From Acidobacteriaceae bacterium (lineage in GTDB: Bacteria; Acidobacteriota; Terriglobia; Terriglobales; Acidobacteriaceae), in NCBI GenBank assembly GCA_003168235.1, contig PMSZ01000565.1, positions 1-19,096 on the forward strand: a stretch of DNA of 19,096 nt. The letters run 5' to 3'. The stretch's first letter is position 1. Each line of letters starts with the position of its first letter. The position numbers and the translations under genes were made by a program. Positions 1 to 7,210 of the stretch are shown piece after piece. Below the pieces are notes generated by a model. The model worked only from the letters and a program-made list of their open reading frames with translations, had not been told where the DNA came from and ran no database searches.

Positions 1-1402
1 GCGTGAAGGCCAGGCCCAGCACGGCGTCCAGGCCTGCGTAGCGCGTCACAAATCCCAGCCCGAGCATGAATGAGATCGCAACCATGGCAAGGCGCATTCG
101 TACCAAGGTTCTCCAGAAGATCTTCAGCAGTTGCAGTGGGCCTTGTCCGAGCAAGAACCCCGAAACGATCGCGGCAAAAAAACAAGCAGTTCCGGTGGCG
201 GAGAGCCAGTTGAAATCGTAACGCGCCGCTTCGGGCGTGGGCTTGGTAACAATCGGCGCGGCGCGAGAGATGGCATTGTGCAAGTAAGGCACATCCCAGC
301 CGGGCGGGCCAGGACGGACCTTGCCGTTGGCAAGTACCACTCGAAAAGCAGGGGTGGTGGCCTGATTCATGGCTAATTTTATCGACGGCAATCCCCAGAG
401 CAATACGAAGAGCGAGAGGATTGCGAAAGGTGTCCAGGCTCTTAAGATTTGTCCGGCGGTATACGTGCGCACTTTGAGAAATCCGTCAAACTTGTCGGCT
501 GGCCACTCGCCGCCCATGTCGTCAGTGACCTTGTCGCTTGGAGGAGGAAGCGCCGGCGCTTTATCGTCGTAATCGAAGCGCCAAATCTTTTTCGGCTTCC
601 AGAATCGCAGGAAAATCAAGACTGCGACGATCGAGACTACGCCTCCCATGATGTCAACGAGATTGCTGTCCACATAATTCGACCAGAAGAACTGGGTGAG
701 AGCAAAAGAAATCCCGACCACCGCGATTGCAGGAAATACTTCGAAGGTCTCCCGCCAACTGACCATGGTTTTCACCAGCCAGAAGGGAACGATGACAGCG
801 GTGAACGGGAGAATGCGGCCGATCATGGCGTTGAGGTCGGATTCCGGCAGCCCCGACACGGCCGCGAGCGCGTGGACCGGCGTGCCGATAGCGCCCCAAG
901 CAACAGGGGCGGTGTTGGCAATCAAATTCAAGGCAGCAGCGTGGAAGGGCTTGAAGCCGAGGCCGATCATGAAGGCTCCGGCAATGGCTACGGGTGCGCC
1001 GAAGCCGGCCGCGCCTTCGATGAATGCACCGAAACAAAAAGCGACCAGCAGCACTTGCAGCCGGCGATCGGCGGTGATTCCGGCTACCGATTCTTTCATG
1101 ATTTCGAATTGACCGGTCTCAACGGAAATATCGTAGAGATAAACTGCGGCCAGAACGATCCAGGCGATCTTCAATAATCCATAAGCAACGCCATATCCAA
1201 AGCTCATTGCGGCTAGAGCGGGAGGCATCTTGAAAAACATCATCGCTACAACCACGGCGGTCGCAGCCCCGGCAATCGCGCACCAGTGCGGCTTTACTTT
1301 AAGGCCGGCCAGCAGTCCGAATAGGACGATGATGGGAAGAGCCGCAACCAACGTGGAAAGCCACCAATGACCAAAAGGGTCGTAGATCTGGGTCCACTGC
1401 AT
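1..1402 (-). CDS. lldP: L-lactate permease, LldP family (3' end outside window)
   Basis: This gene encodes a polytopic inner-membrane symporter that imports lactate (and often glycolate). About 467 residues are visible and the C-terminus lies beyond base 1; the family usually has about 530-600. The N-terminus matches the pattern I recall for LldP: a YDPFGHWWLS opening, hydrophobic helices at about 15-35 and 42-57, then a helix-rich core with the conserved EGAAGFGAP segment at residues 129-137 and GLGFKP shortly after. A hydrophilic cytoplasmic loop follows roughly at 270-310. The ATG at 1400-1402 is chosen because a GGGAGG ribosome-binding site lies 5 nt upstream. The next gene upstream on the same strand is an FMN 2-hydroxyacid dehydrogenase, 163 bp away, which supports lactate as the substrate. 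Family assignment is strong; exact substrate is inferred. Confidence 0.93.
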   Translation of the reverse strand, partial: MQWTQIYDPFGHWWLSTLVAALPIIVLFGLLAGLKVKPHWCAIAGAATAVVVAMMFFKMPPALAAMSFGYGVAYGLLKIAWIVLAAVYLYDISVETGQFEIMKESVAGITADRRLQVLLVAFCFGAFIEGAAGFGAPVAIAGAFMIGLGFKPFHAAALNLIANTAPVAWGAIGTPVHALAAVSGLPESDLNAMIGRILPFTAVIVPFWLVKTMVSWRETFEVFPAIAVVGISFALTQFFWSNYVDSNLVDIMGGVVSIVAVLIFLRFWKPKKIWRFDYDDKAPALPPPSDKVTDDMGGEWPADKFDGFLKVRTYTAGQILRAWTPFAILSLFVLLWGLPSIKLAMNQATTPAFRVVLANGKVRPGPPGWDVPYLHNAISRAAPIVTKPTPEAARYDFNWLSATGTACFFAAIVSGFLLGQGPLQLLKIFWRTLVRMRLAMVAISFMLGLGFVTRYAGLDAVLGLAFT

Positions 1403-1407
1403 AACAA

Positions 1408-1413
1408 CCTCCC
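1408..1413 (-). promoter_or_regulatory. Shine-Dalgarno site of lldP
   Basis: GGGAGG on the minus strand, 5 nt before the ATG at 1402. It fixes the lldP start and is one of the clearest ribosome-binding sites in the window. Confidence 0.8.
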
Positions 1414-1467
1414 GCGTACGGAGTTTGCTGCGTAACAGAAATCAAGTAACTAAAGGCGTTCCATCAG

Positions 1468-1520
1468 GGGCTGAAAGCCCGCAATGACTCTCGACGCTTT
1501 ACGCGGCGCTGAAGCGCCGC
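1468..1520. repeat. REP-like double hairpin between lldD and lldP
   Basis: Two perfect short palindromes lie 22 bp apart. The first is GGGCT-GAA-AGCCC (1468-1480). The second is GCGGCGC-TGAA-GCGCCGC (1503-1520, with the flanking T/A also able to pair). Both share a CTGAA-type loop, which looks like one repeat family rather than chance. The 1403-1565 gap has no credible gene. The element could act as a processing or attenuation site between lldD and lldP. Similar hairpin units are, to my recollection, scattered between genes in acidobacterial genomes; that point needs a genome search. Confidence 0.6.
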
Positions 1521-1565
1521 TCTTCCACGTCACTGCCCGCTGCTTTAGCAATCCCCGACTGCGAA

Positions 1566-2795
1566 TCAGCTTGTTTCCCAACTCTTGGGAACATTCACAT
1601 AAGAGCGATCCAACTCCGCGACTGACGCGCAACCGAGAAGCCGCAAGGTGCGATCCAGGTCAGTCCGCAGAATTTCGATGGCCCGGTCGACACCGGCTTC
1701 ACCGCCGGCCGCCAGGCCGTAGGCGTAGGCGCGGCCGCACAGAACGGCGCGGGCTCCCATGCAGAGGGCCTTTGCGATATCGGTGCCGCGCCGAATGCCT
1801 CCATCCATCCATACTTCGATGCGGTCCTTCACGGCTTCCACTACTTCAGGCAGGGCGCGCAGAGAAGACGGAACTCCGTCGAGCTGTCGGCCACCATGAT
1901 TCGAAACTGAAATCGCCGCGGCTCCTTCGTCGATAGCCCGGCGCGCGTCGTCGGCGGTCAGCACACCTTTGACCACGATCGGTCCCTTCCACAATTCACG
2001 AATCCAACGTAAGTCTGCCCAGGTCACCGTAGATTCCGCCAGCGCTACGGCTACATCGACGAGCGGCATCGGCCCCTTGCCCGGAACAACCACGTTTGGA
2101 AGCGCGGGCACGCCGCCGTCGAGCAGGAAACTGATGAGCCAGCGCGGACGCGAGAAAATCTGGGGGAGGTAGGGAATCTTTTCCAGGGGGCCGCCGCTGA
2201 TGAGTTCCTTCATGCCGTTGCGAAAATCGCGCTCACGAATTCCGGACACGGGAGTATCAATGGTGACGACAAGCGCGGAGAATCCGGCTACGTGCGCTCT
2301 TTCGATGGCAGCTTCGGCAGCCCCGCGGCCTCCCATCAAGTAGAGCTGATAAAAGACGGGGCCTGTAGAACCGGCCTTTACGTCTTCCAGCTTGTGTCCG
2401 GAAATCGTCGAGAGAATATAACCCGTGCCGGCCCGGCCGGCCGCTCGCGCCGCTGCCACTTCACCGCCGGGATGCATCAAGCGGCTGTACCCGACAGGGG
2501 CAAGCAAGAATGGTAGAGAAAGATTGAAGCCCAAAACGCGGGTGCACAGATTGCAATTCGAGACTGCAACCGCATGACGCGGCCGAAAAGTAACGTCGTT
2601 GAATACGCGGCAATTCTCGCGGAGAGTGACTTCGCCTTCGGCGCCGCCATCGAGATAATCAAATACCGATTGCGGCACTCTTTGGCGGGCGATGGGGCGG
2701 AAATCCTCTATGCAAACAACTCTCGGCGACGCCACAGATCGGGAGGCTCTTGTCATCTGCGATTCGGATGTCCAGACCTTGAAACAGTCCGCCAT
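1566..2795 (-). CDS. lldD: FMN-dependent alpha-hydroxyacid dehydrogenase, probable L-lactate dehydrogenase
   Basis: The product oxidises an L-2-hydroxyacid, most likely L-lactate to pyruvate, passing electrons to quinone. It is 409 residues, the usual size for LldD/glycolate oxidase TIM-barrel proteins. Visible motifs, numbered from the first ATG, are LLAPVGYS (97-104) at the FMN pocket, FYQLY (148-152), TIDTPVSGIRERD (178-190), VVKGV with the FMN-contacting lysine (K276), the family signature SNHGGRQLDG with catalytic H300 and substrate arginine R303, and the DGGIRRG phosphate-binding loop (331-337). The start is uncertain: an ATG at 2756 would remove 13 residues, and neither start has a strong ribosome-binding site. 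Neighbouring lldP argues for lactate rather than glycolate or mandelate. The gene is divergent from the 2951 operon. Confidence 0.9.
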   Translation of the reverse strand: MADCFKVWTSESQMTRASRSVASPRVVCIEDFRPIARQRVPQSVFDYLDGGAEGEVTLRENCRVFNDVTFRPRHAVAVSNCNLCTRVLGFNLSLPFLLAPVGYSRLMHPGGEVAAARAAGRAGTGYILSTISGHKLEDVKAGSTGPVFYQLYLMGGRGAAEAAIERAHVAGFSALVVTIDTPVSGIRERDFRNGMKELISGGPLEKIPYLPQIFSRPRWLISFLLDGGVPALPNVVVPGKGPMPLVDVAVALAESTVTWADLRWIRELWKGPIVVKGVLTADDARRAIDEGAAAISVSNHGGRQLDGVPSSLRALPEVVEAVKDRIEVWMDGGIRRGTDIAKALCMGARAVLCGRAYAYGLAAGGEAGVDRAIEILRTDLDRTLRLLGCASVAELDRSYVNVPKSWETS

Positions 2796-2853
2796 AGTAA
2801 CACCGCAGGCCCGCGATTGCTTAGTTTTTTGTCGGCAGGCTTCCTATCGCCGC

Positions 2854-2904
2854 GAGTCCGGGTCCGTTGTTAACCGCACCCGGAGTCGCCGGGGAAGGCG
2901 GCGA
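2854..2904. promoter_or_regulatory. Two overlapping dyads in the lldD / 2951-operon divergent region
   Basis: The 155-bp divergent gap (2796-2950) must carry both promoters. It holds an imperfect hairpin of about 10 bp (GAGTCCGGGT at 2854-2863 against ACCCGGAGTC at 2878-2887, one mismatch). A second inverted repeat, TCGCCG (2886-2891) with CGGCGA (2899-2904), shares its first two bases with the right arm of the first, so the two could be mutually exclusive. No convincing -35/-10 pair was found; a GATAAA at 2934-2939 is the only -10-like hexamer before the plus-strand start. An operator or leader structure is possible. Confidence 0.35.
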
Positions 2905-2950
2905 ATGATGTGCAATCCCGACCCCTTTTCCGATAAAGTAGTTGGTTCCC

Positions 2951-4240
2951 ATGCTTGACTTGAACTTTGTTCGCGACAATCTGTCCCGAGTGGAAGAAAT
3001 GCTGCGCCAGATACGGCGAATTCTTGGGCCGGAGAATGTCGCCCTCAGCATGATGACGTTTAATTTCGACCGGTCGCGTGGATACTTCGAAGGCACGTCG
3101 CAGGTGCGACTGCCCGACATTTTTCCTCCGTTTCTGGCGAATGAAGTCCCGAAGCATCATGGAGTTGTGGCGTGCGAAGGTTCGATGTTCAAATCGAAAT
3201 TCGCTAATGCGTTGGCGACGATGATGATTGGATCCCTGGGAATTGCGGCGGCCGAGAACAAACTTTCGGTTGGCTACGGTGCCGAAGCGGGGCACATGGA
3301 TCCGCTGGTAGCTAAGATGTGCGCACGTTATTGCAAAAACTCGCTGGTAATTACGCGCAATAACGAGTCGCGTAAGATTTTGCGCGAACTGGGCGTCCCG
3401 ACGGAGTTGGGCACAGACACGGCGTGGACGTTTGAGCCGCTAGGCGCTGAGTATGGGCAGAAGGCGCTGCACGACGTGGGGTGGGACGGCAAGACACCGG
3501 TGCTGGTGGTGTGTCCGATCAACCCCTTTGAGTGGCCGGTGAAGGCCTCGGTCGCAAAAGCCGCGCTGCACAGCTTGACCGGTGCTTACAAAGAGAGTCA
3601 TTATCGCGGGCCGTATTTTCACAATGCGGGGCCTGATGCCGATCGCGCTTATGAACATTATCTGAGTTCGATTGCCAAGGCGGTCGCGGCCTTCCGTCAG
3701 AAAAAGAATGTGTTTGTGATCATGGCAGCCACCGAGCGCATGGACGCGCGTGCGTGCCGGCGGATTTCGGAGAAGCTCGGCGGCGTGCCGGTGCTGACTT
3801 CGGACGATTACAACATGTATCAACTGGTCAGCATTCTGCGCGCATGCCGCATGATGGTGTCTTCGCGCTATCACGGCATTGTGACTTCGATGCCAGCACT
3901 GGTTCCGTCGGCTGGCATCACGATGGATGAGCGCATAAGAAACCTGATGAACGATCGCGGACATCCGGAACTCCTGATGAATGTTGACGATCATGATCTT
4001 GAGGAGCGCACGTTGTCGGCGCTTGAGATTCTGCATCGTGACGGAGAACGGATCGCCGACGGAATCGCGCGGACGGTGGTGCGGAACTTGAAGCTGATGG
4101 CGCGCATGGGCGTGTATTTTGAAGAAGAAGTGCAGAGGCGGTATCCAGAGTTTCCTACGCGGCGCGGCGAATGGAGCTGGGAGGATTATCTGCCGCCAAT
4201 GAGCGAGGGGTTGCGCGGGTTGGTCGCGGCGTACGGATAG
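2951..4240 (+). CDS. Polysaccharide pyruvyl transferase family protein with aberrant N-terminus
   Basis: Residues from about 21 to 429 resemble the polysaccharide pyruvyl transferase family (CsaB/WcaK-like), whose members move pyruvate from PEP, or a related group, onto a sugar. Recognisable parts are GVVACEGSMFKSKF (about 72-85), VGYGAEAGHMDP, the TDTAWTFEP segment, and near the C-terminus SSRYHGIVTSMPALVPS, the typical RxHG active-site region. The first 20 codons (MLDLNFVRDN then SRVEEMLRQ) instead look like the opening of a seryl-tRNA synthetase. The family's usual first strand and glycine-rich turn are missing, so the 5' end appears replaced. ATG 2951 is preferred over an in-frame TTG at 2942; ATG 2999 is another option. 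The stop lies 5 bp before the next gene, so the two are probably coupled. Function of the truncated form is uncertain. Confidence 0.7.
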   Translation: MLDLNFVRDNLSRVEEMLRQIRRILGPENVALSMMTFNFDRSRGYFEGTSQVRLPDIFPPFLANEVPKHHGVVACEGSMFKSKFANALATMMIGSLGIAAAENKLSVGYGAEAGHMDPLVAKMCARYCKNSLVITRNNESRKILRELGVPTELGTDTAWTFEPLGAEYGQKALHDVGWDGKTPVLVVCPINPFEWPVKASVAKAALHSLTGAYKESHYRGPYFHNAGPDADRAYEHYLSSIAKAVAAFRQKKNVFVIMAATERMDARACRRISEKLGGVPVLTSDDYNMYQLVSILRACRMMVSSRYHGIVTSMPALVPSAGITMDERIRNLMNDRGHPELLMNVDDHDLEERTLSALEILHRDGERIADGIARTVVRNLKLMARMGVYFEEEVQRRYPEFPTRRGEWSWEDYLPPMSEGLRGLVAAYG

Positions 4241-4245
4241 ACTGG

Positions 4246-5976
4246 ATGACCTTTCTAGAGCAAGTGTTTTCCAGCCTGGAGCAGAGCGGTGATTCCATCG
4301 TGCTGCAGGAGTTGCGCGATGGGCATGCTGTTTCGCTTACCGGGCGGCAGTTGTTGGCGCAGGTGTTGGTGGCACGCGCTTATCTGCGTCGCTTGCGGCT
4401 GAAAAAAGGCGACCGCTGCGCGTTGCTCGCGCACAATTCGATGCAATGGGTGGCGATGGATCTCGCGATCATGGCAGAGGGGCTGACTGTGGTGCCGCTT
4501 TATGCACGGCAGGCGCCGGCCGAACTTGTTGCGATGATGAAGGACTGCTGGCCCTCGGTGATTGCCTGCGGCGAAAAGCCTCTTGCGGATGCCATCGTGG
4601 AAGCGTGGCCGGACGCGCCGCCGTATTTCTGTTTCGACAACGTTTTTGCGGCTGGGCGCGAGCCGGTGGAAAGTCCTGCGCCAGCGGTCGCCGAGGAAAA
4701 TGTCGTGACCATCATATATACCTCGGGCACGTCAGGCGAGGCCAAGGGTGTGATGCTGAACGCCGGCAACGTCGGATACATGCTGGGCTGCACTTCGGGC
4801 AGGCTGGATCAGCTGATGAAGGGACGCGTCAGCAAGTCTGTTCCCGGGCAGGACGCGGTGTTTCACTATTTGCCTCTTTGCTTTGCGGGTTCGTGGATCA
4901 TGATGCTGACCTGCCTGCTCCGCGGAAGCAAGTTGACGCTGAACACAGACCTGGGAAAAATTGCCGGCGAAATGCGGCTGGTTGCACCGGATTATATTCT
5001 GAATGTTCCGGCACTTCTGGAACGCATGCGCAAAGCGGTGGACGAGCAACTATGGAAGACAGGCGGTTTTCCGCTGAAGGTCTACACCAAGGCCAAGGGC
5101 GCATGGGTTCGGCGGCAGGAGGACAAATCGCGGGCCGGTGACGGCATCTGGCTCGGGCTGGCGAATCGGCTGGTGTTTCCTACGATTCGAAGAAAGATGA
5201 TCGGCGGCAAGCTGCGTGCGCTGATTTGTGGCTCGGCTCCGTTGAGTTTGGAAACGCAACTGTTCTTTATGATGCTCGGCATCCCCGTCTTACAGGTTTA
5301 CGGTCTTACCGAGACCACGGCAATCTGCACCATGGATGATCCGGATACGCTCGTGACCGCTGGGTGCACCGGGCCGGCAATTTCGGGCGTGGAAATGAAG
5401 CTGGCGGAAAATAACGAGATCGTCGTCCGCGGGCCGAATATTTTTCCGGGATATTGGGAGCGCGCCGAGGAAACGGCGAAAGCGCTGCGCGACGGTTGGT
5501 TCCACACCGGCGACCAGGGCGAGGTGGATGCGGCCGGAAACTGGAAGATCGTCGGGCGCATCAAGAACCTGATCATTCTCGGCTCCGGACACAACATTGC
5601 GCCCGAGCCGATTGAAGACAAAATTCTGAACGAGTTGTCCGGTGCAGTTCAGGTCGTGATCCTAGGCAACGGTCGCGGATACTTGGCGGCGCTGATCACG
5701 GGCAAAGTCGGCGCCGAGAACACGCAAGCGGCGCTGGACGCTGTGAATCCGGACCTTCCGCATTACAAACAGGTCCGGACGTTTCATCTGATCGAGGAAC
5801 CGTTCACGATCGAAAACGGGTTGCTGACTGCGAACGGCAAGCTGAAGCGTGATTTGATTGCGGAACGGTTTCGCAAAGAGATTAACGCGATGTACGAAGC
5901 TGCAACAAATCAGGCTTCGCAGAAGGAACCCTCAAAAGACGGAGCCTCGCACAGCCCGGAGACGACGAGAGTATGA
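4246..5976 (+). CDS. Long-chain acyl-CoA synthetase-like adenylate-forming ligase (first)
   Basis: This is a 576-residue ANL-superfamily enzyme that activates a carboxylic acid as acyl-AMP and passes it to CoA or a carrier protein. The ATP-binding A3 loop is intact (YTSGTSGEAKG, 158-168). YGLTET is at 352-357 (A5). WFHTGD (A7) is followed by GRIKNLIIL and NIAPEPIE (A8). The A10 catalytic lysine is in NGKLKRD (K532 or K534). The spacer between A3 and A5, with the LRALICGSAPL motif, is typical of long-chain acyl-CoA synthetases. The start at 4246 is 5 bp after the preceding stop; an upstream in-frame ATG at 4171 would overlap the transferase by 70 bp and adds no family sequence. Its stop overlaps the next gene in ATGA. 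A hydrophilic tail of about 25 residues follows the enzyme. The acid substrate cannot be read from sequence. Confidence 0.88.
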   Translation: MTFLEQVFSSLEQSGDSIVLQELRDGHAVSLTGRQLLAQVLVARAYLRRLRLKKGDRCALLAHNSMQWVAMDLAIMAEGLTVVPLYARQAPAELVAMMKDCWPSVIACGEKPLADAIVEAWPDAPPYFCFDNVFAAGREPVESPAPAVAEENVVTIIYTSGTSGEAKGVMLNAGNVGYMLGCTSGRLDQLMKGRVSKSVPGQDAVFHYLPLCFAGSWIMMLTCLLRGSKLTLNTDLGKIAGEMRLVAPDYILNVPALLERMRKAVDEQLWKTGGFPLKVYTKAKGAWVRRQEDKSRAGDGIWLGLANRLVFPTIRRKMIGGKLRALICGSAPLSLETQLFFMMLGIPVLQVYGLTETTAICTMDDPDTLVTAGCTGPAISGVEMKLAENNEIVVRGPNIFPGYWERAEETAKALRDGWFHTGDQGEVDAAGNWKIVGRIKNLIILGSGHNIAPEPIEDKILNELSGAVQVVILGNGRGYLAALITGKVGAENTQAALDAVNPDLPHYKQVRTFHLIEEPFTIENGLLTANGKLKRDLIAERFRKEINAMYEAATNQASQKEPSKDGASHSPETTRV

Positions 5977-6776
5977 ACGATTTCAAGGGCCAAACGCTTT
6001 CGTGGAAGATCGTGAACGGAGCGATTGAGCTTGCGCTGCACCGTGATCCTTGCAATGAGATCGGCTCGCTTACGCTGGATGAGCTGGAAAAGTTCGCGGA
6101 GGCATTGCCCTGTCTTGCCAATGAAGCGCGTGCGTTGATAATCCACTCGACGCAGAAGGCCGGCTTTTCGGCGGGCGCAGACTTGCGCGAGTTGTTTCAG
6201 CGCGGGCAACAGGTGGATAGATCTGCCGCGCTGCGCGGGGTGCGGGAGTTTCTGGAGCGCATTCACGCGGTAATGAACACGATCGATGCGGCACCGCTGA
6301 CGACCATTGCGGCTGTGCATGGTGTGACCTTCGGCGGCGGTTTCGAACTCGCGCTGGTATGTGACATCATCGTTGCGGATCGCATGGCGAGATTCTGCTT
6401 TCCGGAACTGCGGCTCGGCTTGATTCCGGGGTTCGGCGGCATTCCGCGACTGAAGCGGGATTTAGGCAATGCCGTGGTGCGCGACCTGCTGCTAACCGGG
6501 CGCAGCTTCAACGTGATGAAGGCGCAGCAAATCGGCCTGGTCAGCCAGATCGCAGCCGAAGGCGAAGCATTGCGAGTGGCGCGAGCCACGGCCAGCCAAG
6601 TGGGGAAATTCGACAAGAGGACGGCGGCGGCGGCGAAGGCGTTTGTGAAGCCGATTCCTTACGAAGAGTTGAAACGGGAGATCGATATTTTCTGCGACCT
6701 TTATTCGCGTCCAGCTGTCGAAGAGGGGTTGCGCAGGTTTGTGGAGAACGAGGGAGTGCAACCGTACTTGCCCTAG
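5973..6776 (+). CDS. Enoyl-CoA hydratase/isomerase (crotonase) family protein
   Basis: This 267-residue crotonase-fold enzyme is expected to act on acyl-thioesters. The oxyanion-hole segments are visible as FSAGAD (65-70) and GVTFGGGFELA (117-127). Both glutamates used by true hydratases appear conserved: E125 in GGGFE and E145 in CFPE, followed by LGLIPGFGG (148-156). Hydration or dehydration of a 2-enoyl thioester is therefore plausible, although crotonases are functionally diverse. It starts at an ATGA overlap with the upstream ligase, so translation is coupled. It is followed 45 bp later by an acyl carrier protein gene. This context suggests that its substrate could be ACP-bound rather than CoA-bound, unlike ordinary beta-oxidation. 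No thiolase or hydroxyacyl-CoA dehydrogenase gene is nearby, which argues against a standard beta-oxidation operon. Confidence 0.88.
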   Translation: MNDFKGQTLSWKIVNGAIELALHRDPCNEIGSLTLDELEKFAEALPCLANEARALIIHSTQKAGFSAGADLRELFQRGQQVDRSAALRGVREFLERIHAVMNTIDAAPLTTIAAVHGVTFGGGFELALVCDIIVADRMARFCFPELRLGLIPGFGGIPRLKRDLGNAVVRDLLLTGRSFNVMKAQQIGLVSQIAAEGEALRVARATASQVGKFDKRTAAAAKAFVKPIPYEELKREIDIFCDLYSRPAVEEGLRRFVENEGVQPYLP

Positions 6777-6790
6777 TTTGTAACGGATGC

Positions 6791-6801
6791 TTTGTAATTT
6801 G
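6791..6801 (+). repeat. Copy of the dispersed TTTGTAATTTG motif
   Basis: An 11-bp AT-rich string in the gap between the crotonase and ACP genes. It is identical to part of both arms of the inverted repeat at 17920-17986. It sits just before the ACP ribosome-binding site. Confidence 0.5.
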
Positions 6802-6808
6802 TAATCTT

Positions 6809-6813
6809 AAGGA
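6809..6813 (+). promoter_or_regulatory. Shine-Dalgarno site of the ACP gene
   Basis: AAGGA, 8 nt before the ATG at 6822. It is stronger than the sites of its operon neighbours, which fits the high expression usually needed for a carrier protein. Confidence 0.6.
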
Positions 6814-6821
6814 CGCACGCT

Positions 6822-7070
6822 ATGTCAGCGCCTACCATCGATCACACGCTCGACGAGATTCTTAATCTGGCCGCTTCCCACTTCAAAGTGTCGCGCGAAA
6901 AGCTTACGCCCGATGACGACTTTTTCAAGACGCTCGGCATCGACAGTCTGCAAGCGCTCGATTTGCTTACGCGCCTCGAACATCACTTCCGCATCGAGTT
7001 GCCGGATTATGAACTGCAGGGCGTCTCAGATTTCCGGACGCTGGCCGGCCGGATTCAGGCGCGGCTTTAG
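6822..7070 (+). CDS. Discrete acyl carrier protein
   Basis: This 82-residue acidic helical protein carries acyl groups on a phosphopantetheine arm. The attachment site is S42 in the motif LGIDSLQAL (38-46), which matches the D-S-L signature that 4'-phosphopantetheinyl transferases recognise. DDDFFKTLGID before it and a helix II/III with ELPDYEL after it are normal ACP features. It is not the housekeeping AcpP by context: there is no fabF, fabG or fabD beside it. It lies between a crotonase and an ANL ligase, with a second ligase four genes' reach upstream, so it is probably a dedicated carrier loaded by one of these ligases. The pathway product is unknown. Confidence 0.93.
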   Translation: MSAPTIDHTLDEILNLAASHFKVSREKLTPDDDFFKTLGIDSLQALDLLTRLEHHFRIELPDYELQGVSDFRTLAGRIQARL

Positions 7071-7086
7071 ACGGCGATTAGCGACG

Positions 7087-7141
7087 GGTGGTTAGTGAAG
7101 TATTTTTTCGAGCTAACCTCTCGCGCTAACTACTAACCACC
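7087..7141 (+). promoter_or_regulatory. Long-loop inverted repeat with alternative pairings between ACP and ligase 2
   Basis: GGTGGTTAGT (7087-7096) pairs perfectly with ACTAACCACC (7132-7141). The same GTTAG core can instead pair with either of two GCTAAC strings in the loop (7112-7117 and 7125-7130), giving mutually exclusive stems. A TTTTTT run (7103-7108) lies inside the loop. It sits in the only long gap (140 bp) inside the operon, so attenuation, mRNA processing or a decayed dispersed repeat are all possible. A weak TTGTCT-N17-TAAGAA promoter-like pair follows, just before 7211. Confidence 0.45.
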
Positions 7142-7210
7142 GGCCGCTTTGGTCCGTTCTGGTAAACTCAGCGTCTTGTCTCTGTCGCTGTGGTGAGATA
7201 AGAATCCTGA

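Noticed and set aside
449..1177. 242-codon open frame on the plus strand
   Set aside because: It is antisense to lldP, whose reading is clearly conserved; the translated product is rich in charged residues with no family resemblance.
2942..2950. TTG start three codons upstream of ATG 2951
   Set aside because: No ribosome-binding site supports it, and the SerRS-like sequence starts at the ATG.
5973..6776. Reading the crotonase and ligases as a beta-oxidation operon
   Set aside because: No thiolase, acyl-CoA dehydrogenase or hydroxyacyl-CoA dehydrogenase is nearby, and an ACP gene is embedded in the run.
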